Assembly: GCA_014843695.1 (NCBI GenBank)
Contig: CM026401.1
Span: forward strand, 43,969,485 to 44,033,484
Reading direction: 5' to 3'
Length of the DNA stretch: 64,000 nucleotides
From: Archivesica marissinica
Taxonomy: Eukaryota > Mollusca > Bivalvia > Venerida > Vesicomyidae
Below the pieces are notes generated by a model, which saw nothing but the letters and a program-made list of their open reading frames with translations, did not search any database and was not told the origin of the DNA. Shown here one piece after another: positions 9,513-24,600 of the stretch. Positions within the stretch are counted from its first letter, which is position 1; each line of letters opens with the position of its first letter. Made by a program: the position numbers and the translations under genes.

Positions 9513-12500
9513 ATTCTTTTTATCTTTAGTCTATAAATAATATTTGTTAAATGTTTACATACAATTAATTTCTATATCTAATAAAGGGTTAATCATTATT
9601 TTCTAAGTTTAAAACGGCAGTTTTCCCGTTATTACAATGTAGTTTTCATGGTAGCTTGTCGGAGGATATTATTTCGAGACACGTGTTGTGAAATAACGAT
9701 ATCTGATTGGATTATTGATTAGTTTGATTGACAGACAGCGACTGGTCAATTGGCTTGTGAAAAATTGTCTTCTAAAATATGTGAGGAAATTTAAATATCA
9801 AAGCTCAATCAATTGACCTTTCTGCAAACGCTACTTAGGCACGCCCCCCATAGTTACAGGTGTTCGCTGTAACTACGCGAGACAAGCTATCTAACAAAAT
9901 GGCGTCTTAACGCAGACCTGCATCGAGTTAATCTAGATAAAATTCCGTGGAATTTCTCAGTTTTATTTTACCCAGATATTAATATTATTAGCTATTTAGG
10001 TAATTAGACACAATTATGAATGGGACTATGTAGCCGTGTGTTTGCCATACCAGGAGTGATTATCTATCTAGGTTTCAGGCCACTAATCAAGATTAATTAA
10101 AGTGAATGGGGGAGAATAAATAAATCATAGACCGTCATTAAAATAATATATTTATTGTACATCAAAGCATTAAATTATTTACAATGACATAAAATTACAT
10201 AAAAAGGTACATAGATTAATACAATGACAATGAAATGTACAGTGTGTATCTATTTTTTTATTGTATTTGTATTGTATAATCAGCAAAAAACGCATGGAAA
10301 TATAGACGCCATGGTTGTAATGAAATTGATGTGAAGAGCATGATATTTATACATGATGTAAGGGCTTGGACATATGGCACGGCTCAGCTCTAAAGCTGAT
10401 AAAACACGGGCATACAAGCCAGCATCACAAATGTTTGAGCCGACCAATCAAGGTGTGAAAAATAATATATTCTCCAGTATTTGATTAATTTGTCAACAGC
10501 CCATCTCATAATTGGCGTAGGCGTGATAATATACTATTAGACGAATCAACCACAATGTTTCACTCTATATTGCCTTGTATACGAAGAAGTAGTTATACGA
10601 AACCACTGACACCCGAACAACCACATCGTGTCAACTTTGACATTAAAAGACATGAAATATGCCACCGTCTTGAGAGACTCGACCCTATGCCTCCTAGAAG
10701 ACTCGAACATTAGGCCCAAAAACTGAACACCAGTACGTTCACTGAGCTAATATGGGAATCCCACAGCTCTGCACATGCATGGGTACTATTACTTCTATCT
10801 GATCCCTAGTCCACCATCCACGACAATATGTATGAACCACATGTATAATTTTAATCACCATTATACTCACATATCTCTTGTGAACAGTAGATCTATAAAT
10901 GCAGAATATATTTTTTCGAAATATTTTATTATGCATAAATAAATTAATTTCAACTTACTTGTGTGCAAATATATATGTTTGCATTAATTTTGGATGTATT
11001 CAGCTTGTCGTCCACACAACTTAATCCACCTTAGACATTTTTCAAGATTTGTCTTGGGTTTGGAAATGGCACGAATTAAACGTCACCTATTAATCGATCT
11101 GGATATCTACTATCACTGTCACACAGCATACATTAATAAAACAGCCCGTAACTACATCTTTTCACCATTGTCAATGACAGACAGCATTAATTAATTTGTA
11201 ATTATTTTTCAAAAAATAATTTCAGATCACGATCACTCGTTATCAGATTTGATTAAAATTTTACTAAATAACTCGTTTGTCTGACAGAACGATAAAACAA
11301 TGACTCGGTGTAGTAATCAATACTATAATTGTGTGCACACATTTTATAATTGACCAATTATTAGCACAATCAGTGCTAAATTCCGATGTGCAACACTTTG
11401 ATCTTGACAGTAGGCCTCTAACGGGATATTATGTGGCGGTCTCTGTGATGTACCAGTAAGTTGTTGATTACTTCCAATAAACAGTGTGACACGCTTAAAT
11501 TTGATTGCTGTGTTTGCGATAAAAGAATGACTATATGGGGTCAGTCGGTGTTTTTATAGATGCATTGTTTTTAAAGCAGCTGTCTGGTATTTTGTGGTTA
11601 ATATACACACTTTTAGATTTGTCCAAGGATTTTGAAATGGGTTGAATTTAACGTCGATCACCAGGATATCGACTAATTTTGTACTATAACTAACCCACAC
11701 ACCAAAGCTACACATTTTCAACATCATTAAAACAATTTAAAACCCGTATTTTCGATCAAATTCACGCCTTTTCAAATTTGTCTACTCGTTACTAGTTTGT
11801 CTAATATGCATTGTTTGTCTAACAAGATGGCGGCGATAAACCGTTGCCGGGGGTGTGCGCGAATGGTGCGATGCGATTGGCTAACGCCAGCTGTCAATCA
11901 AAATCGGCAGAAAGGTCAATTGTCTTAAATTAAGAAGAAAATAATTATTATTAATATTAGCATTATATCTACGTAAATAAATAAATTCCCAGTTTGTGAG
12001 TTTACAACTCGGTTCCCCGTTAAGTACCGTTTATGTGTATTGGTGTACTAGTATATGTATGTCGGTTTTGTCTAATTGTAGAAACTTTTCAAGCATATTG
12101 TATTCCTTTGAATAATAGAGGGCCTCATGGAAGATTACTTTTGGACTAAATATAAATAAATTCTATTATTATCTTCAGCAGTGAGCTCCTTCTAACATCT
12201 CTTGTGATTGTAACCGCTTCCTGATATCTTCATAGTCACATATCCTAAAGCAATTGGTTCGGTTTGCAAATTACTCACCGCTGTAGGTTTGAATCCCATT
12301 GGATGTGTCAAATTCGTTTATGTGAGGAAGCTATCCTGCTGGCTTGCGGAAGGTCATGGTTCTACCCAGGTGCTCGTGCCTGAAATACTGCCCGGGAGGG
12401 CAGTTGGGTATCTGGAGAACAGGCCTATTATACATGATAGTATAACCTGAGCTGTCAATGCAACTTTAATCTCAAAAACCAAAACAAACAACATATTATA

Positions 12501-12574
12501 TGATAGTAGATTTTACTTATTCTGTTCATTTTCTGTAATTATCTGGCTATGTTTTCCTTTAATTTTATTTTCAG
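9513..12574. other. AT-rich region upstream of the plus-strand Ig gene
   Basis: No coding exon recognised. It may contain the promoter and a 5' untranslated exon of the Ig gene, because the first coding exon is preceded by a splice acceptor, but no promoter could be fixed. A SINE lies at about 12240-12495. Confidence 0.5.
12240..12495 (+). mobile_element. Mollusc-type tRNA-derived SINE (degenerate head)
   Basis: Contains a B-box-like GGTTTGAATCCC, a central part with CTGGCTTGCGGAAGGTCATG and TACCCAGGTGC, and a tail CAACTTTAATCTC leading into AAAACAAAC. I recall this central domain as common in molluscan SINEs. The exact 5' limit is unclear. Confidence 0.6.
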
Positions 12575-12636
12575 AATGGAACAAAATATTCTGATTGGGA
12601 TAGCAGGCTTCTTGCAGATAATAGAGTTAATTAATG
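12575..12636 (+). CDS. Ig gene exon 1: start codon and signal peptide
   Basis: Acceptor TTTTCAG at 12574, ATG at 12576, donor AATG|GTAAGC (phase 1). It encodes MEQNILIGIAGFLQIIELIN, a short hydrophobic leader. The Gly completed by the next exon begins the mature part. A non-coding first exon must lie upstream. Confidence 0.75.
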
Positions 12637-15600
12637 GTAAGCAATTAACATGTTGTCATTTTTATTTTATTCAGTCTCCAACCAGGGGCGTAGCTAGATT
12701 TTGAAATTGTAGGCCCGACTAATAATTTGAGCACCAACGGATACGATTTCGTAGATGTGTCTGTCTGCTTCCCTGGCAGTTTTATTGCATCTTTAGGGTT
12801 TTTTATTTTTATTTTCTGGGACAATCTTCAGGGCGTTATAGTAGCCACGTACCTGCCAACAAAGTTGGAGTGTTTACAGTCGGATAGCTATCTATAGAGG
12901 GGTGGGGGATACACTAGAGATCTTACAAAATTGTGTTTATCACATAATTTTTATATCTGTATACAACTACAATTTTGTAAGATCTGTTGCGTATCAACCA
13001 CACACTTCGCTACTAGTGCTAACTATTACATTAAGGAGAGAAGCGTGTAAGGTGAAATGTAAAAGTTAACAACTCACCTGCAAATCACCAGTAGACTGGA
13101 CGGAAGGAAGTGTATCTCAGTCACCTGCCAGAAAGCAAGATGCCAGAACTAAATCCGAGGCCCACTGGCTCCAAACTGGTGGAACAAGCCTAGGTAACTA
13201 AAGAGTGGAAACGGGCCGAGGGGATATGATTGATTGGGCAGCAACAAGCAGCCACTATGATAACATGCCACTAGCATGTGACAAGGTGTCCCTCAAATAG
13301 AAGGAAATGAATGTTCGGAGGAACATGATTGAGCCAAGCCCAAGACGTTGCCAGTGCCCTAACTTCGTGAGCAGTGACATTGTGGTTCATGAACACTGGA
13401 TAAGGTACAAGTTTTCCAAATTGTCTGCACCAACCATCGAGAAATCATAGAAACACCGACTTCTCCTGTCAATTTCGGGCGTTAAGAAATGAATAATCTA
13501 TGATGTCCGATACGGAGGAGAGCAACACGGCAAATACTCCTTGAGTACCCTAACAGGACACAAAGTCATGATAGGAACCCCCTCCCCCCATGGTAATGCT
13601 GGAATGACCACAGCCGTCGAAGCCACTGATTGAAACTGGTTCTTAGCTAGAAAACCAGGATAAGTAAGAAACATCATTTTTGGAAATATGGTCAATATTC
13701 GGTTATGCCGAAGTATTTTGTTCCGCCCGACAGAATTCGACATAATGGATGTATATTAAACTAGGAACTGGAATCGTCTTTTGTTAAGTTGACCATACAA
13801 CTGAAGTCTACAGACCATGGACTAACCCCTTCATATACCACCACTGCATGTAGGCTACTCCCCATTTACAGCTAGCCTGCACACGAGTTCAAACCCCGGG
13901 AGTCGGTGACATATATCGCTGCTTGTATTATTCACCCTATTTCGTTAACAATGTACCTTCAGTGTACTTTTCGCACAATGGTTGTGAAAATTCCCACCAC
14001 CCCACCACCTCTCATGGCTAATATAGCTGTTTGTTTCTATATTTTAGGTGCGATTACATTGACTGTTCCGTCAGAGGGTTACGTAGGTCAAAGCACGAGT
14101 CTATCATGCACATATGTTGGTTTCGTTAAAGCTGATGGATATAGCTGGCTCAAGGATTCCACATCTATATATGATCACACTGGTGTAGTTGGTGCATTTC
14201 CAAATTCAAAGTACATTGGCAGTGATGATGTAAATGGATTTTACTTGACGATTAATAACCTAGCTGTTAGTGATGAAGCAGAATATCGTTGCGATGCTGG
14301 ATTTAATACCACAATAAAACAGCCGTTAAAAATCATAAGTGAGTAACCTTTTGTCTAATTTAAGCTGCTGATGAGTATCTGTGAGTTGCTTTGTCTTGCG
14401 TCTTCATTCTCCAACTGTCCATTTGAAATGACGGTTGTTATGAAAACCCATATTACAGGCACCATCTCTAAATTCCTTGCTTGTGATGTTTCCGTTACAA
14501 ATCTGTTTTTAACCCAATTTGTTAATGTTACCCATATTGAGACGATGGACAGACTGCATGTTTCAGTCTAGTCAACTTAGTACTTAAATGGCTATTTTTT
14601 CCCCCACTCCATAACTCTTGAACCACCACAACAATTTTAAAATTACTTAGCACAAATGTTACCCATATCGAGATGATGTGCAGAGCGCAGGCAGGGGTGG
14701 TGAAATATCAAAATAACCAACTTGTCCCTGGATAGTTAACCAGAATAGATAGAATAACCAGGTGCCCAGATTGATATGTTAGGCCAAAACAAAATAAGGT
14801 TGTGTTTCCGGTTACCCGACCGACACTAGTTTTTGGCCCGACCCTAAAACATTTTCTTGGCCAAAACTGAAGAAAAAAAATTATTCGTGAAATCCGGTAC
14901 GGGACGTGAAACGGCATATATATCTATAGTAGATTGATATGGCGTGTTATTCTCACAAGAGCCGCACATGCAGGAAGTGCATGGTGGATTCGGTCACAAA
15001 CAAATCACAAATTTCAAAGAGGAATATGGCGGTCTCAGTACTCGCGCTTACCCTAAAAAAGTGCCGACACAATGCAGAAATAAATGTAATGAAAAATATC
15101 CCCCACTGTCGGTTGGTGGCAGATATATTCAAGAACCTGCATCCTCCAGGTCATAAAACGTCGGAGTTCTCTGTAAGCTGTCGAGATCAGAGAGGAATCC
15201 ATCCTAATCTTCTGCAACGACAAGGTGAAAGTCCCGGTTGGAGAACCAGGGGCCCCTGTTTCGACAGGTGTCAGGGGCAAAAAATCAGTTGCCCCTGCCT
15301 CAACTACCTTGGCTTCGATGGATCACGACATGACCAAAATTTCCATTGTCATTCTACAGTGTTCTGTCCCGGATAGTTCTGGCAAGTCGTTTGTACACGG
15401 TCAAGTGTACACTGTCGTTAATGATTCTGTTTTCCAACAAGCAAGTAGCTTCAGGCATGCTGCTGTTATCGCAAAGCTGTTCAACAGAGACCACTTTCAA
15501 GATCCTGATCAAGTTTACTGATGGGGGGACAGACCAGAGAAACACCCTCGAAGCAGTTAAATGTGCATCAATATGTCTCTTTCTAGAACTTATCCTTGAG

Positions 15601-18600
15601 ATGATCATACATGTAGGGCGTAGTGTGTATGTGTGTCACGTCGTAATCATTGTGTGGTGTATGTCGTCGTAAGCTGTGGTGTATTTCTTTACCCGTATCT
15701 ATATAAACGCAAGACGATAGTTAAGAAATATCCGTTACTTTATTTTGTACAGTCACTGATGTTGTGACTTGCTTTAACCCATACCCTGATATATACGTAT
15801 TTCTACGTGTTATCGGCCACCTGATATATACGTATTTCTACGTGTTATCGGCACCTGATATATACGTATATATACGACCATACCAGTCACCTGATATATA
15901 CGTGTTTTTACGTGTCCGTTTTAAATCCATCATTTTCGCTACTTAAATACGGCAGAAAAGCGGTCAAAATATGTTTCAATATACAACAAGAACATATCTA
16001 TAAATGTCTGCAGTTAAAATGAAAATAAATCTAAAAATAGCAATTACTCAGGGCAAACCCATTCATTAGCTTGCATAAAAATATCTAGGTATTTGGTAAA
16101 TTTCCACAGTGCTAATTCACAGGCCAATTCATGCGTATGGTCTAAAATTAGAATTGGATTGAAATTAGAACATTTATCACGTGACATTATGATGCATTAA
16201 ATGGGTTCCCTGGTGGGGGGGGTGCAGGTGTTTGAAATTTGTTTGAAGTTTCTGTTGTATAACCACGGCTATAGATCAAAGTGCATGTAAGTCATAATGT
16301 TATGCAAGCATGATGTTTTTTGCTATACAGCAGGGTAATAACATTTGGGTTCAAAGGTTTTAATGCTAATTACCGACTAATGTCGGCATGACAACAGTTG
16401 GACAGGAAGCATCCAGTTCGAAATACACAGGGCGGTGTCTTAGGAACTTGTTGATATCAAAGGATGTGTGTTGTAGCCTCATGGAATGGCTAATGTTGCC
16501 AGCTAAACAGAGGGTAATAAACCCATGTGGGTGGAGTCTTTAATCAGAAAGTCCAATTGATTTAGGAAATTGATTTAATCAACTTAGGTTGCCACGCCCT
16601 TTTCCATGCACTATTAACTATTAAATAAACAAATATAGTCGAATATAATAATTATTCTCCAAAACCTGCATGTCCAATATTTACACCTCCATATCTAAGT
16701 AAATACTAAAAAGTTTCTTTTAAAAATTATATCGTTGAAAACATCATTTATTTTTCTAAATTTTTTATTCTTACCATAAATATATTAAAGTAAGTTTTTA
16801 TCAGGGAAAACAGGGTTAAACATGATAGGGGTCATTTTATCAGTTTTTCCTGAAATACCTTATGGGGACAGGGTACAGTTATTGGTCTCTTATCTATTGG
16901 TAGCTGATAAGCTATTACATAGTTACTGTATTGGGCTGGAGAACCTGATATGACTTTTTATTATGAGGGAAAGGGTTAACTATCGTCTTGGTTTTTATGC
17001 AAGTAGGTCCTGGTAAGCTTTTAGCACATATGGCTTGACATGTGATTAAACAATATGTTCCAATCACAACTGGACAATTAGACAAAGATAAAGGAAATTT
17101 GTGTGTGACAAGTTATCAGCTCAGTCTTCCATGTTATCACCTAAACACACCCACTACCTTTGCTCAATCACCCAGGCTTCTGGATTAAATTGCATTAGTG
17201 TCTACAATATATACAGCGTTGGACACTCGCACTCGCCAACTCGCCATGGCGATAACGTTTTTAGACTGGCGAGAAACTTTTACTACGCACTCGACATCGT
17301 GGCGAGATGTCTTATTTTTTTAAATTTTTATTTTAATTTTTTTTTATGCTTTATTTATTTTACAACGATTGCGAAGCAAGTTTGAACAACTTATATTAAT
17401 CACTCTCGTTGGCTCGGATGTAAGCGTATATGTGGTCATTCATGTGGGAGGAAACCAGAGTACCCGGAGAAAACCCACCTGTCCGATCTGGCGACCATCG
17501 TACTATCTCACATAGTATGTGAGATGGTACGATGTCTTATTTGATAGCCCTTGGCGAGTTTGTTTATTGGAAATCAGCTGTTTGGCACTTGATTGCATGG
17601 GGTGTTGAGAAGTTGGTGACATTTTAATTACGGATAATTGGATTAAATGGCGGTCTTTAATCCTACAACTCATTAACACAGATATTTCTGTACACCAGAA
17701 TTTGATAATGCAGTGTTTTCTCACTGTGCGTTTCTTGCGGGTTTGATGCAATGAAATGGCCAGAGACGCAATGAGAATCATTGAATGCGTTTTCTGTGAC
17801 GCAACAATATTTTGACAGCAGATATGGACCTTTCTGCAGGGATAAAATGTACAAGATCACCGAGTACTTGTTCATTGACGAGACGCTTTTACTTGTTACA
17901 ACGAAAAACGTTTAAGATGATACAGATACGTAAGTACGTCATATGTCGGGAAATGCCCGCTACTGCAATAGGTTTAGTTTCCAAGCAGAATAATTCTGCT
18001 AATCCTGAAACCACAAGACAAAAACATAACATGGAAAGGTTTTTAATAAAAAAAGATAAGAAGTTGAATGGGGACGGACAGTCCTAAAAATGATTCAAAA
18101 TCAACCCCTCTTAGTTAAACAATTACTTACATAGCAATTTTGAAGAAATATTATCTAAAAAAGTGACAAAATTTAAGATAAAAAAAGAGGTTGATTTTAC
18201 CCCAAAGTCCACCAGAATGCACCATTTTGTGTCTACTTAAAACAAATTCCGTGGGGGGCATGCCCCCGGACCCCCCTAGCATGGCAATTGCCTGCGGCAC
18301 ATGCGGACAGAACCATTATTTTTGGCCGGAACTAATTCTTAAGTACAATTTCATCTTGGCCGGTACCTTTTCTCAAGTACAGGCCAAGTTGGCCGGAACA
18401 TATTGAAACGAGTGTCCAACACTGATATACTTTTAATTATCAAAGTAAATTACTTCAAAGGGAGCAGGAAAGTAGCTAAAAGCTTGACAGCTTGTCTCAG
18501 ATTAAGTGTCAACCAAGAGTTGTTTTGACATTTATCTAAAAATATTTCAGATTACATTAGTAAAATGTAGGAATGCAAAAATAATAAAAATTCATTAATT

Positions 18601-21600
18601 ATTGGAACAAAGTACAAAATATTTACAAACAAATATCAAACTACTATTCTACAAGACAATGTCACACATTTTGATGCTAAATATGCCTATACTATATGAA
18701 ACCATAAAATTCCCAAAGTTTGAAATGTAGAAATATTTCAGCATCATGACTTCAACATACAACATCATTCATTATCAGAAGTGAAAGTATACACCAAACA
18801 AAAGTTATACAGACTCATTCTTTTACAACATTCAATAAAGTGTATACACAAGTTACTTAAGACAGTATACATGTAACTTTCATCCGAGAATATCATATTT
18901 TTATAAGATGTCCTTTATTCAATGCAAAACACATTTCATGATCAGCATATTACCTAATAGTACATCACAGTATATTACTTGATGTCAATTACATAATAGT
19001 ACATAACATAATATCAATTACATATTGGTATATAACTATATTACATAATATTAAACCAGGGCATTTTCATGACTGTAACACATGCTAGGTGTGCACTGGG
19101 TCACAGTTGGACCAACCCAGCAGAGGGTGATGTCCATCTTGAATATTGGCCTTCAGAACTGTGCACTGGAGAGGGAAGAGGGAGACGATGCAACTGAGGC
19201 AGAACTAAGGAAGTGTAACAGCATGCAAGATATCCGGTCTAGAGCTTCCAAAACTCCTGCAGTTAAAGAGAAATATACCGAGCTTATTGAACCAGTCCAA
19301 GCTGTAGTCAGAAATAGGTTCACAAGACTTAAACTAAAAGAAGATGACATTGAGGCAGTTGATCCTGTAAGCGATCTGGATATAGACACACTGAAGCGTC
19401 ATTTAAGAGAGAAATTTCCAGAACTAGATGTATCAAAGTTACAGAAAGTACATACGAAGAAGGTGAAGTTTTACAACACGTGGATAGCTGAACACTGTCG
19501 TGAGAGACATTACATGTTCCAAATTAGAAGATGCAAAGATGAGAACTGCTGCATTCCTTTGACTCTACCAGAAGAGCTCTTGCAATGGCTTCCAGATCCA
19601 GTAATTGATGAAGAAAATCCTGAACATTTTAAGAAGTATGAAGAAGTAAAAGGTGAGGAAACAACTGAAGATGCTAGACCATCTTTAAAAATCACCAAAC
19701 AAAAAAAAAGAAACACAGCAGAAAATAGGAAACAGCATGCACCAAAGCATGATGAACCATTGACGGTACATGCTGAAACGCCTTCAGTAGAACCAATTGC
19801 CAGTCAAGAGCAGACAGAGATGGAGGATAGAAGTGGTACTGAAGAGATGACAGACACTGTAGATATACCAGTGAATAAGGTCATTCCAGAGCCTGTATTT
19901 GGACCATATAGTATGTGTACATCTCAAAATGCCCGTACAACAGTCACATGTGTTGAATGCCGCAAGCCTAGGGTATTGTACTCAAAAACCCGATTGTCTG
20001 ATCACCAAAACCTGTTGTTGGCACTGTTGCTTAGCGATCATGATTATACTTGCGGGGCACCTGTAACCCCACCAGAACATAAGCTTCATGGAAAGATTTT
20101 AACGTGAGCAAATCTGTCCTGCATGACATCTGTGCAAATCCCATACTATGGACGTGACTTGGGTAGGAAATATATGTTCTCACTGTGGAGCTCCCAACCA
20201 AGAACTAAAAAGAAAATTTAAATCTGTGTTGCCAATATGTGCTATTGTGCAGCAATTGGCATCCAACCCCCTGTGAGTAGCCCATATGGAAAGCAGTAAT
20301 TGCAATTAATTTGGGTCTTATCCTACCCTCCAGTGAGTCGTCTGTGTGGAAATGCTTTTTAAGCAGTGATTGTATTCTAATCTATATGAGGCTTAATTAG
20401 TATTTACTATATACCATTGCACCATAATTATGTCATTGAAATGTAAAGTTGTAAATGGTATAATTGTGTTAGAACATTATGAACATTTTGTGTGTTTAAA
20501 TTTTCTGTATATACCGGGTTTTATAATGTTACAACATGGACCATATCTTTACGATTCTGATACTAGTGTTACAACCTGGATTGATTTTGACGATACTAGT
20601 AGTCTGAACTATATATCCAACTATCATAAAGACACCATCCTCATTGTAACACTAGTACTAGAAACGTAAAGATATGGTCCATGCTGACTGTAAAACACAA
20701 CACCAGTAATAGAACTGAAACTATTATGTAACATTCTTGGTCCATTTCTTATTGATTGATACTGATGAATGCCATTGTTAATGCTGGCAGAGTGTTAGCA
20801 ATTCATGAATTGCTTGATATTAATATACTGTAAAAGGTTTGAATTAAAATATAAGTAATTTGAGCCTCACTGTTTTAAAACCAAGGTCACTCTTCCAACT
20901 GGTACAGACTGATCTGAAATTCTGACTCCATGAATTTATATCTGGCATGGACAACTTGGAAAATTTGAAAAGGAGGTGAATATCTAGGTATAAAATTGAA
21001 ATTTAATAAATACATTAATACAATTTACATATTTTATTGTGTCAGATCACTTTTCCATTGGTGTAAAACATATTAAAATGTAACATACAGGTTAAATACA
21101 CATTAATATTTCACAAAACACGAGTACAGTTTGAAATATCAAAATCAAATAATTTTTAAACATAAAATGTTTTTCCTATTTTACCCTATTTTTTTGTCAG
21201 CCCCGTAACCAGAACTGCAACATTATTTTGTTTTGGCCTTACTAGTCTGTACCTTATGTACATGTACATGTATATTATATTACAATGTATACCCTATTTA
21301 TTCTAATAAACGCCCTGCTCTGGTAAACGACCACCCCGACTTTACGCCATAAAAACTATCATATTTCTTTAAAAAATCAGAAATAATATAGCCTCATTTA
21401 ACAACTCCCCGCCCCAAGTCAGATAAATATAGACATACCTTTCAAACCAGTTTCCTTATTTCTGTTTCAATATACGGTGGGTGGTACTTCAACTTTTCTA
21501 TCTATTACTTCAAATATGTTATATAATCACGGAATTTTGGGTTTGCCTATTATTTCAGCGAATAAGAATGTAACATGATCTATTAAATTATTACACATTG

Positions 21601-24600
21601 CGAAATTAATGCATGCTGGTACATTTGTCGACACATGCTGCAGTAGATTTCAAAGTGAATTGAACAACCAATTTGTATGCTTGCGACACTTAACAGGTGA
21701 AATAACCACACCCATTCCCCCACGCAGCCACCAGAGTTGCAGTCAATCAATGCAAGATTGGAACAAATATGTTTTATCCATCTGTCAATCATATAAATTG
21801 CATTTGAACAAAATAAAGAGGTGAATAAATTAATTCTGTCCATTCTCGAATTGATTAACATGAAGCTCCTGCAGTTTGGGGAAATGGGCATGAGATTCTT
21901 CAGCGTAATGCTTGGAACTAACTATGTTGAGTGTTTTTATGCCAGTGTTAATTTGGCAATCGATTAGCAACATGATTATGTTCACAACAATATCTAAATC
22001 TACAACTAAATATAGCTGCAGAGTAGCCTTAGCTTCATACATATATGATTATGTATGCCACGGTTCAGATCAGACTTGGCCACCATACAGTGAGTGCAAT
22101 GGCATCAGTTGTACAGTATGCATGTATCTCTAATTTATATATGCAAAATTTTGTTTCGTTTTCTTTCATTGTGGTAATTAAATCAGATCGTCTAGCTGCT
22201 TATTATAGTCCGGCAGATGGACAGTGTAAGGTTGTAAAACAACAAATAAATTGCCTATTAAATATATAGTAAAATGTATAAACATACAGTCTGTTCATTT
22301 ATATATTGCCAATCTTTCAATTCTTCTGAAATATAATATATAATATGTACTGAAAAACAGCACAAAGATCACAAATGTAAATATTAGCATTGACAGTGCT
22401 CACCTGTGGATAACGTCCTGTATTCCTCCGCCAAATATTACTGTATACCCAACCTTCAGTTTACAATGGCCTGACTTCTTATACCACATCTTTTCTACAC
22501 ATCAGCTAGTCCGAAGCCTTCTCAAGTCACATAATTTCTCAAAAAACACAAAAACTATACACTGCCCGTCATGAAAATGCATTTTTTACCAAAATTAAAA
22601 ATGAACTATATTAGTTATTAGGACTACTACATTTACGTATATATACAACCTGCAAAGTCGTCTATGCAAAATGTTTTTGCAGTTTATAATAATTCAGACA
22701 TTATCAATTAAGAAACTGAACGATGATGACATCAGGTCATCATTGGGCAATGCTCAGAATTCAAGATGGCATCGAAGATGGCCAACAGCGCTTGAAATGT
22801 ATACACTGGTACAAAAAGTAATTTATTTTGTATTATTGTGTACAAACTTGAGTGTGTGTGTGTTTTTACGTTTATTTATTGTCTCTACCGGTTGCCCATA
22901 TGAACGACGCCTCCTGAAGAGATTAGTAATTTTAGATTTTGGAGGATAGTGCAATGATACAGACAGAGACTCATTCCACAGTCTCCTCTGGTTCTTTTAC
23001 ATGCACTGTGTAAAGCACCGACATGAGACCTCGATTTAACGTCCCATCTGAAAGACTGTTAATTTTATTAGGGTCAGACGGAGGATCGAACCTGCGATCC
23101 CTGGATTACCAGTCCAGCGTTTTACCACTGGGCTACAGATCCGTCTGTGAACAAACTTGACTTAATATAGTGCTCTTTTTAAAGTTTTTATAAATAGAAG
23201 TAACATATTCATTTCAATGGATTCTTGGTAAAGTTTTCTGATATTCAACGATATTCAACGAATAGGAAAAAAGGAAACCGTGAGTTAATTCACAAATTAT
23301 ATTCAATATCAGCAAAGTATTGTTAGCTCGACACCCTCTTTATAACGTCACTTTTATTCCCACCCGTTGTATTTTCATGTAATTTCACCTCTCCACCTTT
23401 CATGAACGACACTTCCCAACAACACACAACGACAGTCAATTTCCCACCCAACAATGCAGAAAACCTCCCAAGAACAGACAAATATTTGGCTGAAAAAGAA
23501 CGAATGTGTGACTGTATGTGTCATCTGACGCACATAATCGCCAATTGTTCCTTTGAATTTTCAATAAACAGCAACTATCTTAATCTGGGACCATATCCAG
23601 AGGCCAATAATCCACATGCTGAACCATAAGTGTGAAAATAATTATTGTTTACGGATATTCTAAAATAAACACATGATTGGCAGGTTATACCGCGTATATA
23701 TTTTGATCGCTTAAGATGAAAAAAAAGGTGCATTCCGTATACGGACATGCTGCCTCGTCTATCAACAGAGGTGACTGTCTATAACCGTTATATGTTTGTT
23801 TAATAATTATCTCATTAAAATTAAAGTATTTTTCATTTACTCAGGTTTAGCTTTTGTTTTGCAATGTTTTTATCACATACCATAATAAGATCATTTAGCA
23901 TCAGTTTTTCGGACACGCCTCATCCGAAATACTTACATAATATCTGAAAGTAAATCAAACATACGATCCGAAAAATCAAATGATCGTTTGCGAGCACTCT
24001 TGTACTCGATCGGAACTGTGTCAGAGTACTCGCGTAATTTATCAGACTTTTTGACTTTGGTGTATTGCCAACATAAATCACTAATGTACACAATTGTCAT
24101 AAATTTGTATAATCTGTATTAACACATTGCGTGCTCAGTTGCACCTCATTAATTTTCAACATTGTTGAGCAAAAACATTAATGCAATTAAGTCGTGAAGA
24201 CATCAAATGTTACAAAATTTGTGTTGTTTCATATTCAATCTTAGTTCAATCTATCAATTGTATAATGAAAGTAGTACCCCATACTCTATATTCAAATCAG
24301 TATGAGCCATAGTAACTGTCAAAACTGACTATTTTCGAATATCCACACTTCAAAAAAGTTGAACCTCCCTAGAACAACGACCTCTCTATAACAACCAATC
24401 TGGGTGTATCCGGGTGGTGTTTACTCTGGAGAGGTTTGACTGTATGCATACCAGAAGCCAGAGTATGCTATATACTACAATTTAGCAGACAGTATGGTGA
24501 TGAACTCCATAAAAGTTTGGAAGAGGAGTTTCAACATACCGATCAACTGACAATTGACACACATAGAGAGTGTGTATCAACTTATTGCTTGGAAGTGATA

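Noticed and set aside
12684..12720. Left end of a DNA element (GGGGCGTAGCTAG)
   Set aside because: No matching inverted end was found within reach; too little to call an element.
14692..14910. hAT-like end CAGGGGTGGTGAAAT
   Set aside because: No partner end and no target duplication; only noted as similar to the inner end at 51848.
14939..15672. Overlapping small frames on both strands (up to 145 codons)
   Set aside because: No recognisable domain, no splice context; probably chance frames or an unrecognised old repeat.
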